Origin: an uncultured Ruegeria sp.
GTDB taxonomy: Bacteria; Pseudomonadota; Alphaproteobacteria; Rhodobacterales; Rhodobacteraceae
Length of the DNA stretch: 64,000 nucleotides
Direction: 5' to 3'
NCBI RefSeq assembly: GCF_947500045.1
Contig: NZ_CANMQQ010000002.1
Span: 124,001 to 188,000 of the forward strand
In this document: positions 1-9,103 of the stretch, piece by piece
How the letters are laid out: every line of letters starts with the position of its first letter
How positions within the stretch are numbered: position 1 is the stretch's first letter
The notes under the pieces: generated by a model
Database searches by the model: none
What the model saw: only the letters and a program-made list of their open reading frames with translations
Told to the model about the DNA's origin: nothing
Translations under genes and position numbers: made by a program

Positions 1-1166
1 TCCGGCTTGTCCCACAGATCATTGGTGATGATATCGGCCAATATCTCGGCAGCCTGTTCCACGTCTCCTTCGTCGACATATAGCGGTGTGAAACCAAAGC
101 GTATGATGTCAGGGGCGCGGAAATCTCCGATAACGCCGCGTGCGATGAGGGCCTGCATGGCTGCGTAGCCTTCGTGGAAGTGGAACGAGACCTGACTGCC
201 GCGCTGGGCAGGGTCGCGGGGGCTGGCCAGGGTCAGCCCGGGGCATGTGGCTTCGACGCGGGCGATGAACAACTCGGTCAACTCGATCGATTTGGCGCGC
301 ACATCGGCCATTTCAGCCATGTCCCAGATATCCATCGCCGCAGACAGCGCTGCCATCTGAATGACCGGAGGGGTGCCAACTCGCATCCGTTCGATCCCTG
401 CGCCGGGGCGATAGTCGAGATCGAAGGCAAACGGGCTTTCATGCCCCAACCAGCCGGAAAGCGCCGGGCGCACACGATCTGACAAATGCGGGGCTACATA
501 GATGAAGGCAGGCGCGCCGGGGCCGCCATTGAGGTATTTGTAGGTGCAGCCAACTGCGAAATCGGCCTTGCAACCAGACAGATCCACTGGGATCGCTCCG
601 GCGGAATGCGCCAGATCCCAAACCGTGACGACGCCATGGGCATGGGCCAATTCGGTCAAGGTTTTCATGTCGTGAATCCGGCCCGAGCGATAATCGACCT
701 CGGTTAGCATCAGAACCGCAATCTCGTCCGTGATATGCGCGGCGACATCTTCGGGATTGACGACGCGCAGCTCATAATCCGACCCCAGTGACCGCAGCAG
801 ACCACTGGCCATATACAGGTCAGACGGAAAGTTGCCATTGTCCGACAGAACGACCTTGCGGGAGGGGTTCAATTCCAAGGCCGAGGCGACTGCCTGATAG
901 ACCTTGATCGACAGCGTATCTCCCACCATAACGCAGCCCGTTTCGGCCCCGATCAACCGCCCGATCCGGTCGCCCAGACCCGTCGGCATGCCCATCCACC
1001 CGGCCTTGTTCCACCCGGTGATCAGCATCTCGCCCCATTCGTCCTGCATCATGCCTTCCACCCGGCTTGCGGCAGATTTGGGCAGCGGACCAAGCGAGTT
1101 GCCGTCGAGATACAACATTCCTTCAGGCAGGTGGAACATGGACTTGGTTGCGGCAAAATCGGTCAT
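1..1166 (-). CDS. kynU: Kynureninase (partial, C-terminus beyond window)
   Basis: PLP enzyme of tryptophan degradation that cleaves kynurenine to anthranilate and alanine in the cytoplasm. The frame is open from an ATG at 1166 to the window edge, giving about 388 codons with no stop; the family is close to 400 residues, so only a few C-terminal residues are missing. The N-terminus MTDFAATKSMFHLPEGMLYL, the DGNSLG motif, the DLAHSAGAIP segment and the CTYKYLNGGPGAP segment carrying the PLP lysine are typical of kynureninase rather than of cysteine desulfurases. It is divergent from the methyltransferase-like gene at 1387; the roughly 220 bases between them must hold both promoters. Neighbouring kyn genes, if any, lie to the left and cannot be seen. 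Confidence 0.93.
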   Translation of the reverse strand, partial: MTDFAATKSMFHLPEGMLYLDGNSLGPLPKSAASRVEGMMQDEWGEMLITGWNKAGWMGMPTGLGDRIGRLIGAETGCVMVGDTLSIKVYQAVASALELNPSRKVVLSDNGNFPSDLYMASGLLRSLGSDYELRVVNPEDVAAHITDEIAVLMLTEVDYRSGRIHDMKTLTELAHAHGVVTVWDLAHSAGAIPVDLSGCKADFAVGCTYKYLNGGPGAPAFIYVAPHLSDRVRPALSGWLGHESPFAFDLDYRPGAGIERMRVGTPPVIQMAALSAAMDIWDMAEMADVRAKSIELTELFIARVEATCPGLTLASPRDPAQRGSQVSFHFHEGYAAMQALIARGVIGDFRAPDIIRFGFTPLYVDEGDVEQAAEILADIITNDLWDKP

Positions 1167-1386
1167 TGGATCTCTTTACGTGTTGATAGGTCGGAGTTGT
1201 TCGAAAATTGCCTATCTGATCCGAACCAACCTGTCCATTCCTGTTACCTTGTGCCTTTCAAGGTCGGGTGCGCGGCAGCTTTGTTCAGATGCGACAACCT
1301 GAACTTTTGCTTTCGAGGTCAGAAAACGATAACACGTCGCCCAGAAACGACATGCGTGGGTGTGTGTCGCTGTATTGAGGATGGCC

Positions 1387-1836
1387 ATGCGCCGGATCGA
1401 CCTCCCACCTGTTTGGCTTTTGGGCTTTGCCGTGTTGGCTTGGGTGCAGGCACGCATGTTGCCTGCTGGGTTGTCTCTGGACAGCGCTGTGACGGACTTG
1501 ATCAGCGGCATTTTGATAGGGGGTGGTATTATCCTGGCGATCATGGCAGTGGTCGAGTTCCGCCGCCATCGCACGACCGTTTTTCCACATGAAACGCCCT
1601 CGGCAATGGTGCAATCGGGCATCTACAAACGTAGCCGGAATCCGATCTACCTGGGCGACGTACTGATATTGGCCGGGTTGATCCTGCGCTTTGATGCGGT
1701 GCTGTCGCTGGTGCTAATCCCGGTCTTCGTTTGGCTTCTGGAACGCCGCTTTATATTGCCCGAAGAAGACCGGCTGCGCCGCACGTTTCGGGCCGATTTC
1801 GCCCGCTATGAGCGTAAAACACGGCGATGGATATGA
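1387..1836 (+). CDS. Isoprenylcysteine carboxyl methyltransferase-like membrane protein
   Basis: Small integral membrane protein of about 149 residues with two N-terminal hydrophobic segments and two more in the C-terminal half. The middle contains the block GIYKRSRNPIYLGDVL, the RxPxY-type SAM-binding signature of the ICMT/phosphatidylethanolamine N-methyltransferase family, and the C-terminus has the RFILPEEDRLRRTF block with the conserved E and R. ATG at 1387 is chosen because GAGG at 1377-1380 lies six bases upstream; the ATG at 1381 directly abuts that GAGG and one at 1360 has no Shine-Dalgarno. The bacterial substrate is unknown, possibly a lipid or a small thiol. It seems monocistronic, 132 bases before pntA. 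Confidence 0.8.
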   Translation: MRRIDLPPVWLLGFAVLAWVQARMLPAGLSLDSAVTDLISGILIGGGIILAIMAVVEFRRHRTTVFPHETPSAMVQSGIYKRSRNPIYLGDVLILAGLILRFDAVLSLVLIPVFVWLLERRFILPEEDRLRRTFRADFARYERKTRRWI

Positions 1837-1968
1837 GGGTGTGGTGATCATGACACAGCGTTACGATTGCTGCGCTTGCGAAATAATCTTGCGCGGGATA
1901 GATGTCTGCGTGTCATTCTATGCTGAACACCCACCTGGCCTGAATCTAAAATTAGGGGGAACCGACTG

Positions 1969-3540
1969 GTGAAAATTGGGACGCCAAAGGAAACGTACAA
2001 GGGCGAGAACCGGGTCGCGATGACCCCTGACTCGGCTGTGCAGTTGCAGAAACTGGGCTATGAGTGCCTGATTGAAAAGGGCGCAGGTGCGGCCGCAGGT
2101 TTTTCGGACGCTGCTTACAAAGCTGCAGGTGTCGAGGTCATGAAGACTGCAGCCTCACTTTGGAAGGCGGCAGATATCATTGCCAAGGTTCGTCAGCCCG
2201 ACGCGACCGAGCTGAAGCGTCTGACCAAGGATAAAACTCTGATCTCATTCTTTAATCCCGCCGGGAATGAAGAGGGGATGGAGGCTGCGAAGTCCAAGGG
2301 CGCGACTGTGATCGCGATGGAGATGGTCCCGCGTATTTCGCGCGCGCAGAAGATGGACGCGCTGTCATCCATGGCCAATATCGCCGGTTATCGCGCAGTG
2401 ATCGAAGCGGGCAACAATTTTGGTCGTTTCTTCACGGGTCAGGTGACGGCGGCTGGTAAGGTCCCGCCTGCGAAGGTGCTGATCGTTGGCGCTGGCGTGG
2501 CCGGTTTGGCGGCCATTGGCACATCGACATCGCTGGGTGCGATTACTTACGCCTTCGACGTGCGCCCGGAAGTGGCCGAACAGGTCGAATCCATGGGGGC
2601 CGAGTTCGTCTATCTGGACTTCGAAGAAGAACAGCAGGACGGGGCGGCCACCGGTGGCTACGCCTCGGTCCAGTCTGAAGAGTTCCGCGAGGCGCAATTG
2701 GCCAAGTTCCGTGAGCTTGCTCCGGAAATGGATATCGTCATCACCACTGCGCTGATCCCCAACCGCGAAGCGCCCGAGCTTTGGACCAAGGACATGGTCG
2801 AAGCGATGAAGCCGGGATCGGTCATTGTTGATCTGGCAGCGGAAAAGGGCGGCAACTGCAAGCTGACTGTGCCCGATGAGAAAATCGTGACCGACAACGG
2901 CGTGACCATCATCGGCTACACTGATTTCCCCAGCCGTATGGCGTCGCAAGCTTCTTCGCTCTATGCCACGAACATCCGCCACATGATGACCGACCTGACG
3001 CCCGAGAAGGACGGTCAGGTCAATCACGACATGGAAGATGATGTGATCCGCGGTTCAACGGTGACCCATGAAGGGGAGATCACCTTCCCGCCGCCACCGC
3101 CCAAGGTGCAGGCGATTGCGGCGCAGCCCAAGGCCGAGGTCAAGGAATTGACCCCTGAGGAGAAAAGGGCGCAAGAGGTTGCCGCGTTCAAGGCGCAGAC
3201 CAAGCAGCAATTTACATTGTTAGGTGTCGGTGGCGCATTGATGCTTTTGGTGGGGCTGGTTGCTCCGGCCAGCTTTATGCAGCACTTCATCGTCTTTGTG
3301 CTGGCGATCTTTGTGGGCTTCCAGGTGATCTGGAACGTCTCGCACAGCTTGCACACACCGCTGATGGCGATCACCAACGCGATCTCATCGATCATCATTG
3401 TTGGGGCCTTGATGCAGATCGGGTCGGGGTCGTTCCTCGTCATTCTGCTGGCGGCGCTGTCCGTCTTCATGGCCGGGATCAACATCTTCGGCGGCTTCCT
3501 CGTAACCCGGCGCATGCTCGCCATGTTCCAGAAATCTTAA
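1969..3540 (+). CDS. pntA: NAD(P) transhydrogenase subunit alpha
   Basis: Alpha subunit of the proton-translocating transhydrogenase, which uses the proton gradient to drive NADH + NADP+ to NADPH + NAD+ at the inner membrane. It has 523 residues, as in the fused PntA form. Residues 1-370 form the NAD(H)-binding domain I, with the N-terminal MKIGTPKET motif of the AlaDH/PNT family and the Rossmann glycine motif [10 protein letters not shown] near residue 174. A charged linker (about 375-410) leads to four membrane segments in the last 110 residues. Some alphaproteobacteria split this subunit in two genes; here it is a single gene. The start is GTG with a strong AGGGGGA ribosome site at 1954-1960. 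pntB follows after 13 bases. Confidence 0.96.
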   Translation: MKIGTPKETYKGENRVAMTPDSAVQLQKLGYECLIEKGAGAAAGFSDAAYKAAGVEVMKTAASLWKAADIIAKVRQPDATELKRLTKDKTLISFFNPAGNEEGMEAAKSKGATVIAMEMVPRISRAQKMDALSSMANIAGYRAVIEAGNNFGRFFTGQVTAAGKVPPAKVLIVGAGVAGLAAIGTSTSLGAITYAFDVRPEVAEQVESMGAEFVYLDFEEEQQDGAATGGYASVQSEEFREAQLAKFRELAPEMDIVITTALIPNREAPELWTKDMVEAMKPGSVIVDLAAEKGGNCKLTVPDEKIVTDNGVTIIGYTDFPSRMASQASSLYATNIRHMMTDLTPEKDGQVNHDMEDDVIRGSTVTHEGEITFPPPPPKVQAIAAQPKAEVKELTPEEKRAQEVAAFKAQTKQQFTLLGVGGALMLLVGLVAPASFMQHFIVFVLAIFVGFQVIWNVSHSLHTPLMAITNAISSIIIVGALMQIGSGSFLVILLAALSVFMAGINIFGGFLVTRRMLAMFQKS

Positions 3541-3553
3541 GGAGGCCGGGCAC

Positions 3554-5008
3554 ATGGATTATGGCTTCACCACTGCCGCTTACGTTGTTGCGGCTGTCCT
3601 TTTCATCCTTTCACTCGGCGGTCTGTCAAACCAGGAAAGCGCCAAGCGCGCGGTTTGGTATGGCATCGTCGGTATGGCGCTGGCGGTTTTTGCCACGCTG
3701 GTTGGCCCAGGTTCCGGCCTGTGGCTATTGTCGCTGCTACTAATCGCGGGCGGTGGCCTGATCGGTCAATATGTGGCGCAGCGCGTCCAGATGACCGAGA
3801 TGCCGCAACTGGTGGCGGCGATGCACTCTCTGGTCGGTCTGGCGGCTGTGTTCGTGGGCTTCAACGCGCATTTTGAGATCGGCAACGTGGCGCAGGTCAT
3901 GGCGATTGCAGACAGCGCGAGTCAGGCGGACCTGTCCAATCTGGGTGCTTTTGCCAAGCTGATCGCCAAGAAAACCTCGGCCGAGCTGGCGATCCTGCAT
4001 GTCGAGCTGTTCCTGGGCATCTTCATCGGTGCGATCACCTTTACCGGGTCGGTCGTGGCCTATGGCAAGCTGGCGGGTAAAGTGACTTCGACGGCGACCA
4101 AGCTGCCCGGTGGTCATGCGTTGAACGCGGGTGCGGCGGCTTTGTCGTTTATTTGCCTGATCTGGTACACCAATTCTGGTGGGTTCTTCCCGCTGTTTCT
4201 GATGACTCTGGCCGCGCTTTTCATTGGCTATCACCTGATCATGGGTATCGGCGGAGCTGACATGCCGGTGGTTGTGTCGATGCTGAACTCGTATTCGGGT
4301 TGGGCGGCCGCGGCCATTGGCTTCTCGTTGGGGAATGACCTGCTGATCGTGGTTGGAGCGCTGGTGGGCTCGTCAGGTGCGATCTTGTCCTACATCATGT
4401 GCAAGGCGATGAACCGTCACTTTGTCAGCGTGATCCTGGGCGGCTTTGGCGGCCCACAGGGTGAGCAGATGGCGGTTGAGGGTGAGCAGATCGCTATCGA
4501 GGCCGATGGTGTTGCCGCCGCCCTGAACGATGCCGACAGTGTTGTCATCATCCCGGGCTACGGTATGGCGGTCGCGCAGGCACAGCAGTCAGTGTCTGAA
4601 CTGGTCCGCAAGCTGCGCGCGCAGGGTAAGAACGTGCGCTTTGCCATCCACCCCGTTGCGGGTCGTCTGCCGGGCCACATGAACGTGTTGCTGGCCGAGG
4701 CGAAGGTGCCGTATGACATCGTTTTGGAGATGGACGAAATCAACGACGATTTCCCGGACACGGACGTGGCCATCGTGATTGGTTCGAATGACATCGTGAA
4801 CCCTGCGGCGCAGGAAGACCCCAACAGCCCCATCGCCGGCATGCCGGTTCTGGAGTGCTGGAAGGCCAAGCAGGTGTTTGTGTCCAAGCGCGGACAAGGC
4901 ACGGGTTATTCGGGTATCGAAAACCCGCTGTTCTTCAAAGAGAACACCAGGATGTTCTATGGCGACGCGAAGGCGAGCCTCGACAAGCTGTTGCCGATGA
5001 TCGAGTGA
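3554..5008 (+). CDS. pntB: NAD(P) transhydrogenase subunit beta
   Basis: Beta subunit of the proton-translocating transhydrogenase, 484 residues. Residues 1-270 contain about eight or nine membrane helices forming the rest of the proton channel. Residues 310-484 are the NADP(H)-binding domain III, recognised by the [10 protein letters not shown] motif near residue 335, the [20 protein letters not shown] block and the C-terminal [10 protein letters not shown] loop that closes over NADP. It has its own AAGGAGG ribosome site just after the pntA stop, so the two are surely co-transcribed. A rho-independent terminator lies 23 bases downstream. Confidence 0.97.
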   Translation: MDYGFTTAAYVVAAVLFILSLGGLSNQESAKRAVWYGIVGMALAVFATLVGPGSGLWLLSLLLIAGGGLIGQYVAQRVQMTEMPQLVAAMHSLVGLAAVFVGFNAHFEIGNVAQVMAIADSASQADLSNLGAFAKLIAKKTSAELAILHVELFLGIFIGAITFTGSVVAYGKLAGKVTSTATKLPGGHALNAGAAALSFICLIWYTNSGGFFPLFLMTLAALFIGYHLIMGIGGADMPVVVSMLNSYSGWAAAAIGFSLGNDLLIVVGALVGSSGAILSYIMCKAMNRHFVSVILGGFGGPQGEQMAVEGEQIAIEADGVAAALNDADSVVIIPGYGMAVAQAQQSVSELVRKLRAQGKNVRFAIHPVAGRLPGHMNVLLAEAKVPYDIVLEMDEINDDFPDTDVAIVIGSNDIVNPAAQEDPNSPIAGMPVLECWKAKQVFVSKRGQGTGYSGIENPLFFKENTRMFYGDAKASLDKLLPMIE

Positions 5009-5030
5009 CCACGAGACATAGCCAAATTGC

Positions 5031-5058
5031 AAAGGGCGCCTGCGGGCGCCCTTTTCTT
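5031..5058 (+). terminator. Rho-independent terminator of pntAB
   Basis: A perfect nine-base-pair stem (AAGGGCGCC at 5032-5040, GGCGCCCTT at 5045-5053) with a TGCG loop is followed by TTCTTT. It stands 23 bases after the pntB stop and before the next gene. Confidence 0.88.
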
Positions 5059-5067
5059 TATGGGTAG

Positions 5068-5115
5068 AGGGGGCTTTGCCCCCTGAACCCCCAAGGTATT
5101 TGGAGCCAGATGAAG
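5068..5115 (+). repeat. Dispersed intergenic element, copy 1 (hairpin plus conserved tail)
   Basis: A short hairpin, AGGGGGC at 5068-5074 pairing with GCCCCCT at 5078-5084, is followed by a tail reading CCCCCAAGGTATTT and then AGCCAGATGAAG (5104-5115). The same architecture and nearly the same tail occur at 18741-18789. It lies directly behind the pntAB terminator in non-coding DNA. No reading frame in it is convincing. I recall similar tails between genes in Roseobacter genomes; the function is unknown, with a secondary terminator or mRNA-end stabiliser the simplest guess. Confidence 0.65.
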
Positions 5116-5167
5116 CAAGCGGATTGTGCTATGTTGGTATGACAGGGATGCAGTTAGGAGAGGTGCA

Positions 5168-5524
5168 ATGCAAACGGTAAACGGCATAGGTGGCGTGTTT
5201 TTCCGGGCTAAAGATCCAGAAGCGTTGAGCGCCTGGTATGAAACGCATTTGGGTGTCAATCACTATATCCCGGTCCCCTGGAAACAGCGTGAAGGGTATA
5301 CCGTGTTCGCCCCATTTGCGCAGGATACGGATTATTTTGGCAGGTCAGAACAGCAATGGATGATCAATTTCCGCGTAGATGATCTGGGTGCCATGATTGC
5401 GCAGCTGGAAGCGGCAGGAATCCCCGTGGAAACGAATCCAGATTGGGATAGCGAGGTTGGCAAATTCGCCCGTATTCACGACCCCGAGGGCAATCCCATC
5501 GAACTGTGGGAGCCTAATCAATGA
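5168..5524 (+). CDS. VOC-superfamily (glyoxalase/bleomycin-resistance fold) protein
   Basis: Single-domain VOC protein of 118 residues. The N-terminal IGGVFFRAKDPEALSAWYET, the central INFRVDDLGAMIAQLEAAGI and the C-terminal RIHDPEGNPIELWEPN are the standard two-module VOC signature; the terminal Glu in IELWE is the usual metal ligand. Start ATG 5168 is chosen because AGGAGAGG lies seven bases upstream. Members include glyoxalases, dioxygenases and antibiotic-binding proteins, and the sequence gives no substrate. It stands alone between the pntAB terminator and a DUF3422 gene. Confidence 0.85.
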   Translation: MQTVNGIGGVFFRAKDPEALSAWYETHLGVNHYIPVPWKQREGYTVFAPFAQDTDYFGRSEQQWMINFRVDDLGAMIAQLEAAGIPVETNPDWDSEVGKFARIHDPEGNPIELWEPNQ

Positions 5525-5630
5525 CATAGCGGGATGTATACCATCGTATCCACGTAACTATATGAAATAAAAAGATAATTGATGTATTTCCCGAGCTGCG
5601 TATAGTGCCGTAAGCCTTGGGGAATGATCC

Positions 5631-6908
5631 ATGACTCCACTTGATGACCATCCGCTGCGCTATGCGCTGACAAACGAACTGCATGCGCGGCCTTTTCCGG
5701 TGGCGGCGGCACCCTGCACCGTGGTGTTTCTGGCGATCAAGAAAACCGACGCCGCTGCAGCGCGAGATCGCAATCTGGATTCGATGCATTTGATCAACCT
5801 GTTGGATCGCCACGGAGCGCAGCATCCGCAACCGGGCGCAACGCACTATGCCGGGCAGATCGGGCGACATTGGCTGAAATGGGAACAGCACACCGAGTTT
5901 GTGGCTTACACAGCCATTACGCAGAATGTCAGCGACCGGGCCTTTGATCCTGCAGATTTCGAGGTGTTTCCGCCCGACTGGCTGATGGCCAGTCCGGGCC
6001 GGCGGATCACTTCGATCATGATGCGCGTGGTAAAGCGGTCAAAGGATGCTCCGGTCACGCAAGCGCTGTCGGATTGGTTCGAGCCCGAGAGCCTGGCGGT
6101 GGCGCGTGTATTGGACGACTCGGCCATTTGCGCAAGCGATTTCCGCATCGATCCGGCCGGGCACATGCGGTTTGCTCTGTTTGTGTCGAAAGAGACCGGC
6201 CGACGCAGGACTGGGCGGATCATTCAGCGCCTGTGCGAGATAGAAACCTACAAGGCAATGTCGATGCTTGGCTTCGCGCGTGTCAAAGACCTGATGCCGC
6301 GCATCGGTGAGCTTGATAAGACATTGTCCGATCTGATGGTCGAGATGACGGACGATTCCGCGTCACCTGACGATCTGTTACCGCAACTGCTGTCGACCTC
6401 GACCGAGTTGGAAACCCTTTCCGCGCGCAGTTCGTTCCGTTTCGGGGCGACCGAAGCCTATGAGGCGATCGTGAACCAGAGGATAGCTGTACTGCGTGAG
6501 GAACGGTTCGAGGGTCGTCAAAGCTTTGCTGACTTCATGATGCGCCGCTATGATCCGGCGATCCGGACGGTAAAATCCACCGAACGCCGCCTGCAGGCCC
6601 TGTCTGACCGGGCCATCCGGGCGGGCGACTTGCTACGGACTCGGGTGGATGTTGAACGCAGTGCTCAGAACCAGGCATTGCTGGAAAGCATGGATCGGCG
6701 TGCCGATCTGGCGTTGCGACTGCAACACACGGTCGAGGGGCTCTCGGTGGTGGCAATCAGTTACTACGCGGTGTCGCTTGCAAGCTATTTGCTCTATCCG
6801 TTGACCAAGGCCGGGATCAGCAAGGGGATGCTGACTGCGGGACTTACAATGCCCGTTCTGCTTGGCGTTTGGTTTGCCATTCGCCAAATCCGCAAGCGGT
6901 TGGAATAG
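5631..6908 (+). CDS. DUF3422 family membrane-anchored protein
   Basis: Protein of 425 residues matching the DUF3422 family as I recognise it, with its hallmark N-terminus: HPLRYALTNELHARPF followed by a strand ending in FLAIKK. The middle (about 100-330) is soluble and mixed alpha/beta, with the RIDPAGHMRFALFV segment; residues 340-385 are predicted coiled coil. The C-terminus has two hydrophobic segments (about 385-405 and 400-420) ending in a basic tail, so it is likely anchored in the inner membrane. No biochemical role is established. An AT-rich stretch of about 100 bases precedes it, and a palindrome follows its stop. Confidence 0.88.
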   Translation: MTPLDDHPLRYALTNELHARPFPVAAAPCTVVFLAIKKTDAAAARDRNLDSMHLINLLDRHGAQHPQPGATHYAGQIGRHWLKWEQHTEFVAYTAITQNVSDRAFDPADFEVFPPDWLMASPGRRITSIMMRVVKRSKDAPVTQALSDWFEPESLAVARVLDDSAICASDFRIDPAGHMRFALFVSKETGRRRTGRIIQRLCEIETYKAMSMLGFARVKDLMPRIGELDKTLSDLMVEMTDDSASPDDLLPQLLSTSTELETLSARSSFRFGATEAYEAIVNQRIAVLREERFEGRQSFADFMMRRYDPAIRTVKSTERRLQALSDRAIRAGDLLRTRVDVERSAQNQALLESMDRRADLALRLQHTVEGLSVVAISYYAVSLASYLLYPLTKAGISKGMLTAGLTMPVLLGVWFAIRQIRKRLE

Positions 6909-6910
6909 AC

Positions 6911-6927
6911 GGCATTTGCCAAATGCC
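6911..6927. promoter_or_regulatory. Palindrome between DUF3422 gene and MFS gene
   Basis: GGCATTTG and CAAATGCC are perfect inverted repeats separated by one base, three bases after the DUF3422 stop and about 40 bases before the MFS start. As RNA it would form only a six-base-pair hairpin without a T-run. A protein-binding operator is as likely as a terminator. Confidence 0.4.
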
Positions 6928-6964
6928 TCAGGGTCTGTAGAACGGGCAAGATTTAGCAGGTCTT

Positions 6965-8116
6965 GTGCGAGGGTTTTCCGTGATTGGTATAGTCGCCGCA
7001 TGGCGCGCGGTTGCCGCCATGTTCATCCTGAACGGTGCTTTGTTCGGCATTTGGGCGTCACGCATCCCAGCGGTCCGTGACCAGCTAGAGCTAAGCCACG
7101 AGGCATTGGGCTATGGTCTGCTGTTCATGGCGGCAGGCGCGGTGTGCTCGTTTCCGATTACCGGGTGGTTGACCGATCGGTTCGGAGCCGTAGGGATCAC
7201 GCGGGTCATTGCGGTTCTTTATACCGCTTCGCTGATATTGCTTGCGTTCGCTGGTGGATTCTGGACCCTGGCCGCATATCTGTTTGTATTTGGTGCCTGT
7301 CACGGCTCGATGGATGTGGCGATGAACGCCTGGGCGGCAGAGGTCGAGCAGGCCTATGACAAGCCGGTCATGTCCTCGTTTCATGCAATGTGGAGCCTTG
7401 GGGCCGGTCTCGGTGCGCTCAGCGGATTTGCTGCGGTTCAGTTGGGGTTGACCGTGATGCAGCATTTCCTGGTGGCAGGTGGTGTCGTCGTGGGGCTGGC
7501 ATTGTCCTTGTCGTGGGTGCGGTGGACGTCGCGTCAGTCAGGACCCAAGAAAGGATCGGTCTTTGCCTTGCCGTCCGGCGCCTTGGTGTTGGTGGGCTTC
7601 ACCGCGATGTGCGGAGCTTTGGGCGAGGGGGCCGTCGCAGATTGGAGCGCACTTTTCCTGCGCGACGAGACCGGCGCTGCCGAAAGCGTCGCCACGCTTG
7701 GCTACGCAGTGTTTTCGGTGACGATGGTGTTGTTCCGGCTGGCTGGCGGCTTTGTGATCACCCGATTCGGACCGGTGGCGACCGCACGTTTTGGCGGGGT
7801 CTGCGCTGCAATGGGTGTTTTTGCCGTGGTGTCGGCGGGCCAAGCGGGGTTGGCCTTGGCTGGGTTCGCATTGATGGGGATCGGATATGCCGTAATTATG
7901 CCATTGGCGTTCAGCCGGGCAGCAAATGATCCGCATGTACCGCCCGGGCAGGCGATCGCGAGCGTAGCGACTTTGGGATACGGTGGGTTGCTGATCGGGC
8001 CGCCCCTGATCGGGTTCTTGGCCGAGTTGATGACTTTGAGACTGGCCTTTGCGGTTCTTCTACCACTGGCAGCCCTGATCATCGTGTTGGCCGGCGCGCT
8101 AAGGCGCGCCGACTGA
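6965..8116 (+). CDS. MFS transporter
   Basis: Major facilitator protein of about 383 residues with twelve hydrophobic segments, no large loops and the cytoplasmic loop motif GWLTDRFGAVGITR between helices 2 and 3. The N-terminal ALFGIWASRIPAVRDQL and the HAMWSLGAGLGALSG segments resemble the YbjJ/FucP-like branch often annotated as sugar or drug exporters, but no substrate can be assigned. The GTG at 6965 has AGCAGG four bases upstream; a GTG at 6980 with GAGGG six bases upstream is an equally good start. The gene is convergent with the ABC permease genes, with only six bases between the stop codons. Confidence 0.85.
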   Translation: MRGFSVIGIVAAWRAVAAMFILNGALFGIWASRIPAVRDQLELSHEALGYGLLFMAAGAVCSFPITGWLTDRFGAVGITRVIAVLYTASLILLAFAGGFWTLAAYLFVFGACHGSMDVAMNAWAAEVEQAYDKPVMSSFHAMWSLGAGLGALSGFAAVQLGLTVMQHFLVAGGVVVGLALSLSWVRWTSRQSGPKKGSVFALPSGALVLVGFTAMCGALGEGAVADWSALFLRDETGAAESVATLGYAVFSVTMVLFRLAGGFVITRFGPVATARFGGVCAAMGVFAVVSAGQAGLALAGFALMGIGYAVIMPLAFSRAANDPHVPPGQAIASVATLGYGGLLIGPPLIGFLAELMTLRLAFAVLLPLAALIIVLAGALRRAD

Positions 8117-8121
8117 GTTTT
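8093..8121 (+). terminator. Possible terminator at the 3' end of the MFS gene
   Basis: GGCGCGC (8093-8099) and GCGCGCC (8104-8110) form a seven-pair stem with a TAAG loop inside the last codons of the MFS gene. A TTTT run follows at 8118-8121 after a seven-base gap, so termination would be imperfect. Confidence 0.4.
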
Positions 8122-8122
8122 C

Positions 8123-9103
8123 CTAGCGCCCGCGAATACGCGGGTCGAGTGCATCGCGCAGGCCGTCGCCCAGATAGTTGACGCTGAGCACGGTCAGCGA
8201 AATTGCCAAGCCGGGCCAGAACACGCGTTCAGGGTATTGCTGCAGATAATCGACACCATCAAACAGCAGACGGCCCCATGTCGGGAAGTCGGGCGGGAAG
8301 CCGAGGCCGAGGAAGGACAATGCGCTTTCTGTGATGATCGCGGTCGCAATACCCAACGTTGCAGACACCATGATCGGAGACAGCACATTCGGCAGGATAT
8401 GCCGCGTGATGATCTGGCTGTTGCTGGTGCCGATGGACCGGGCCGCCAGAACGAACTCGCGTTCCTTGATCGCCAGCACGTCGCCCCGCACGATCCGCGC
8501 GGTCGGCATCCATGAGGTGATGCCGATGGCGCAAACGATCAGGATGAAGATGCCTCGTTCCAATCCGAATGCCGCGGACAAAGGTTCGCGGAACAGCAAC
8601 ATCATGACCAGCAGCAGCGGTAGCAAGGGCAAGGCCAGGAACAAGTCGGTCAGGCGCATCAGCGGCCCGTCAAGGCGTTTGAAGAACCCGGCAACCACCC
8701 CGACAAGTGAGCCAAGAAACAGCGCCAGAAGCATCGCGGTGATACCCACCGAAACCGAGGTCTGGCCCCCTGACATCATCCGCGCCAGAATATCCCGGCC
8801 TAATTGGTCAGTCCCAAAGGGATGTGCCCAACTGGGGCCTTGATTGCGAGATCGGATGTCGATTTGGGTGGGATCAATGCTCCAGAGATAAGGTCCCAGA
8901 TAAACGCCGACGACGATGAAGATGAACAACACAGCTCCGATCATCGCGCCTTTGTGGGTTTTGAATTGGTCCCACACATCGCGCCACTGGCTGCGGGGCG
9001 GTGTGGCCAGTTCCTCCATGACACCAGTGGTTGGCAGCGCGGTCGAGGCGGGTGCAAGCCCTTCATCCGGGATTAGCGTATCGGTACGATCATGATCAGT
9101 CAT
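8123..9103 (-). CDS. Peptide-type ABC transporter permease (DppC/OppC family)
   Basis: Second inner-membrane permease of the ABC importer, about 326 residues. A cytoplasmic N-terminal region (1-85) precedes a transmembrane anchor near 90-110, then the BPD-type permease domain with five helices. The hallmarks are the FGTDQLGRDILARMMSGG segment and the EAA loop region SALSFLGLGFPPDFPTWGRL. Start ATG 9103 is preferred because GAGGA lies just upstream and it overlaps the upstream permease stop by eight bases, giving translational coupling; an in-frame ATG at 9130 would overlap the upstream gene further. It is the last gene of the binding protein-permease-permease operon. Confidence 0.93.
   Translation of the reverse strand: MTDHDRTDTLIPDEGLAPASTALPTTGVMEELATPPRSQWRDVWDQFKTHKGAMIGAVLFIFIVVGVYLGPYLWSIDPTQIDIRSRNQGPSWAHPFGTDQLGRDILARMMSGGQTSVSVGITAMLLALFLGSLVGVVAGFFKRLDGPLMRLTDLFLALPLLPLLLVMMLLFREPLSAAFGLERGIFILIVCAIGITSWMPTARIVRGDVLAIKEREFVLAARSIGTSNSQIITRHILPNVLSPIMVSATLGIATAIITESALSFLGLGFPPDFPTWGRLLFDGVDYLQQYPERVFWPGLAISLTVLSVNYLGDGLRDALDPRIRGR

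Noticed and set aside
2365..3027. Long antisense frames inside pntA and similar shadows in nuoD, nuoE, nuoM, mccA and liuE
   Set aside because: They are by-products of high G+C codon bias opposite well-identified genes, with Arg/His/Gln-rich unprotein-like sequence.
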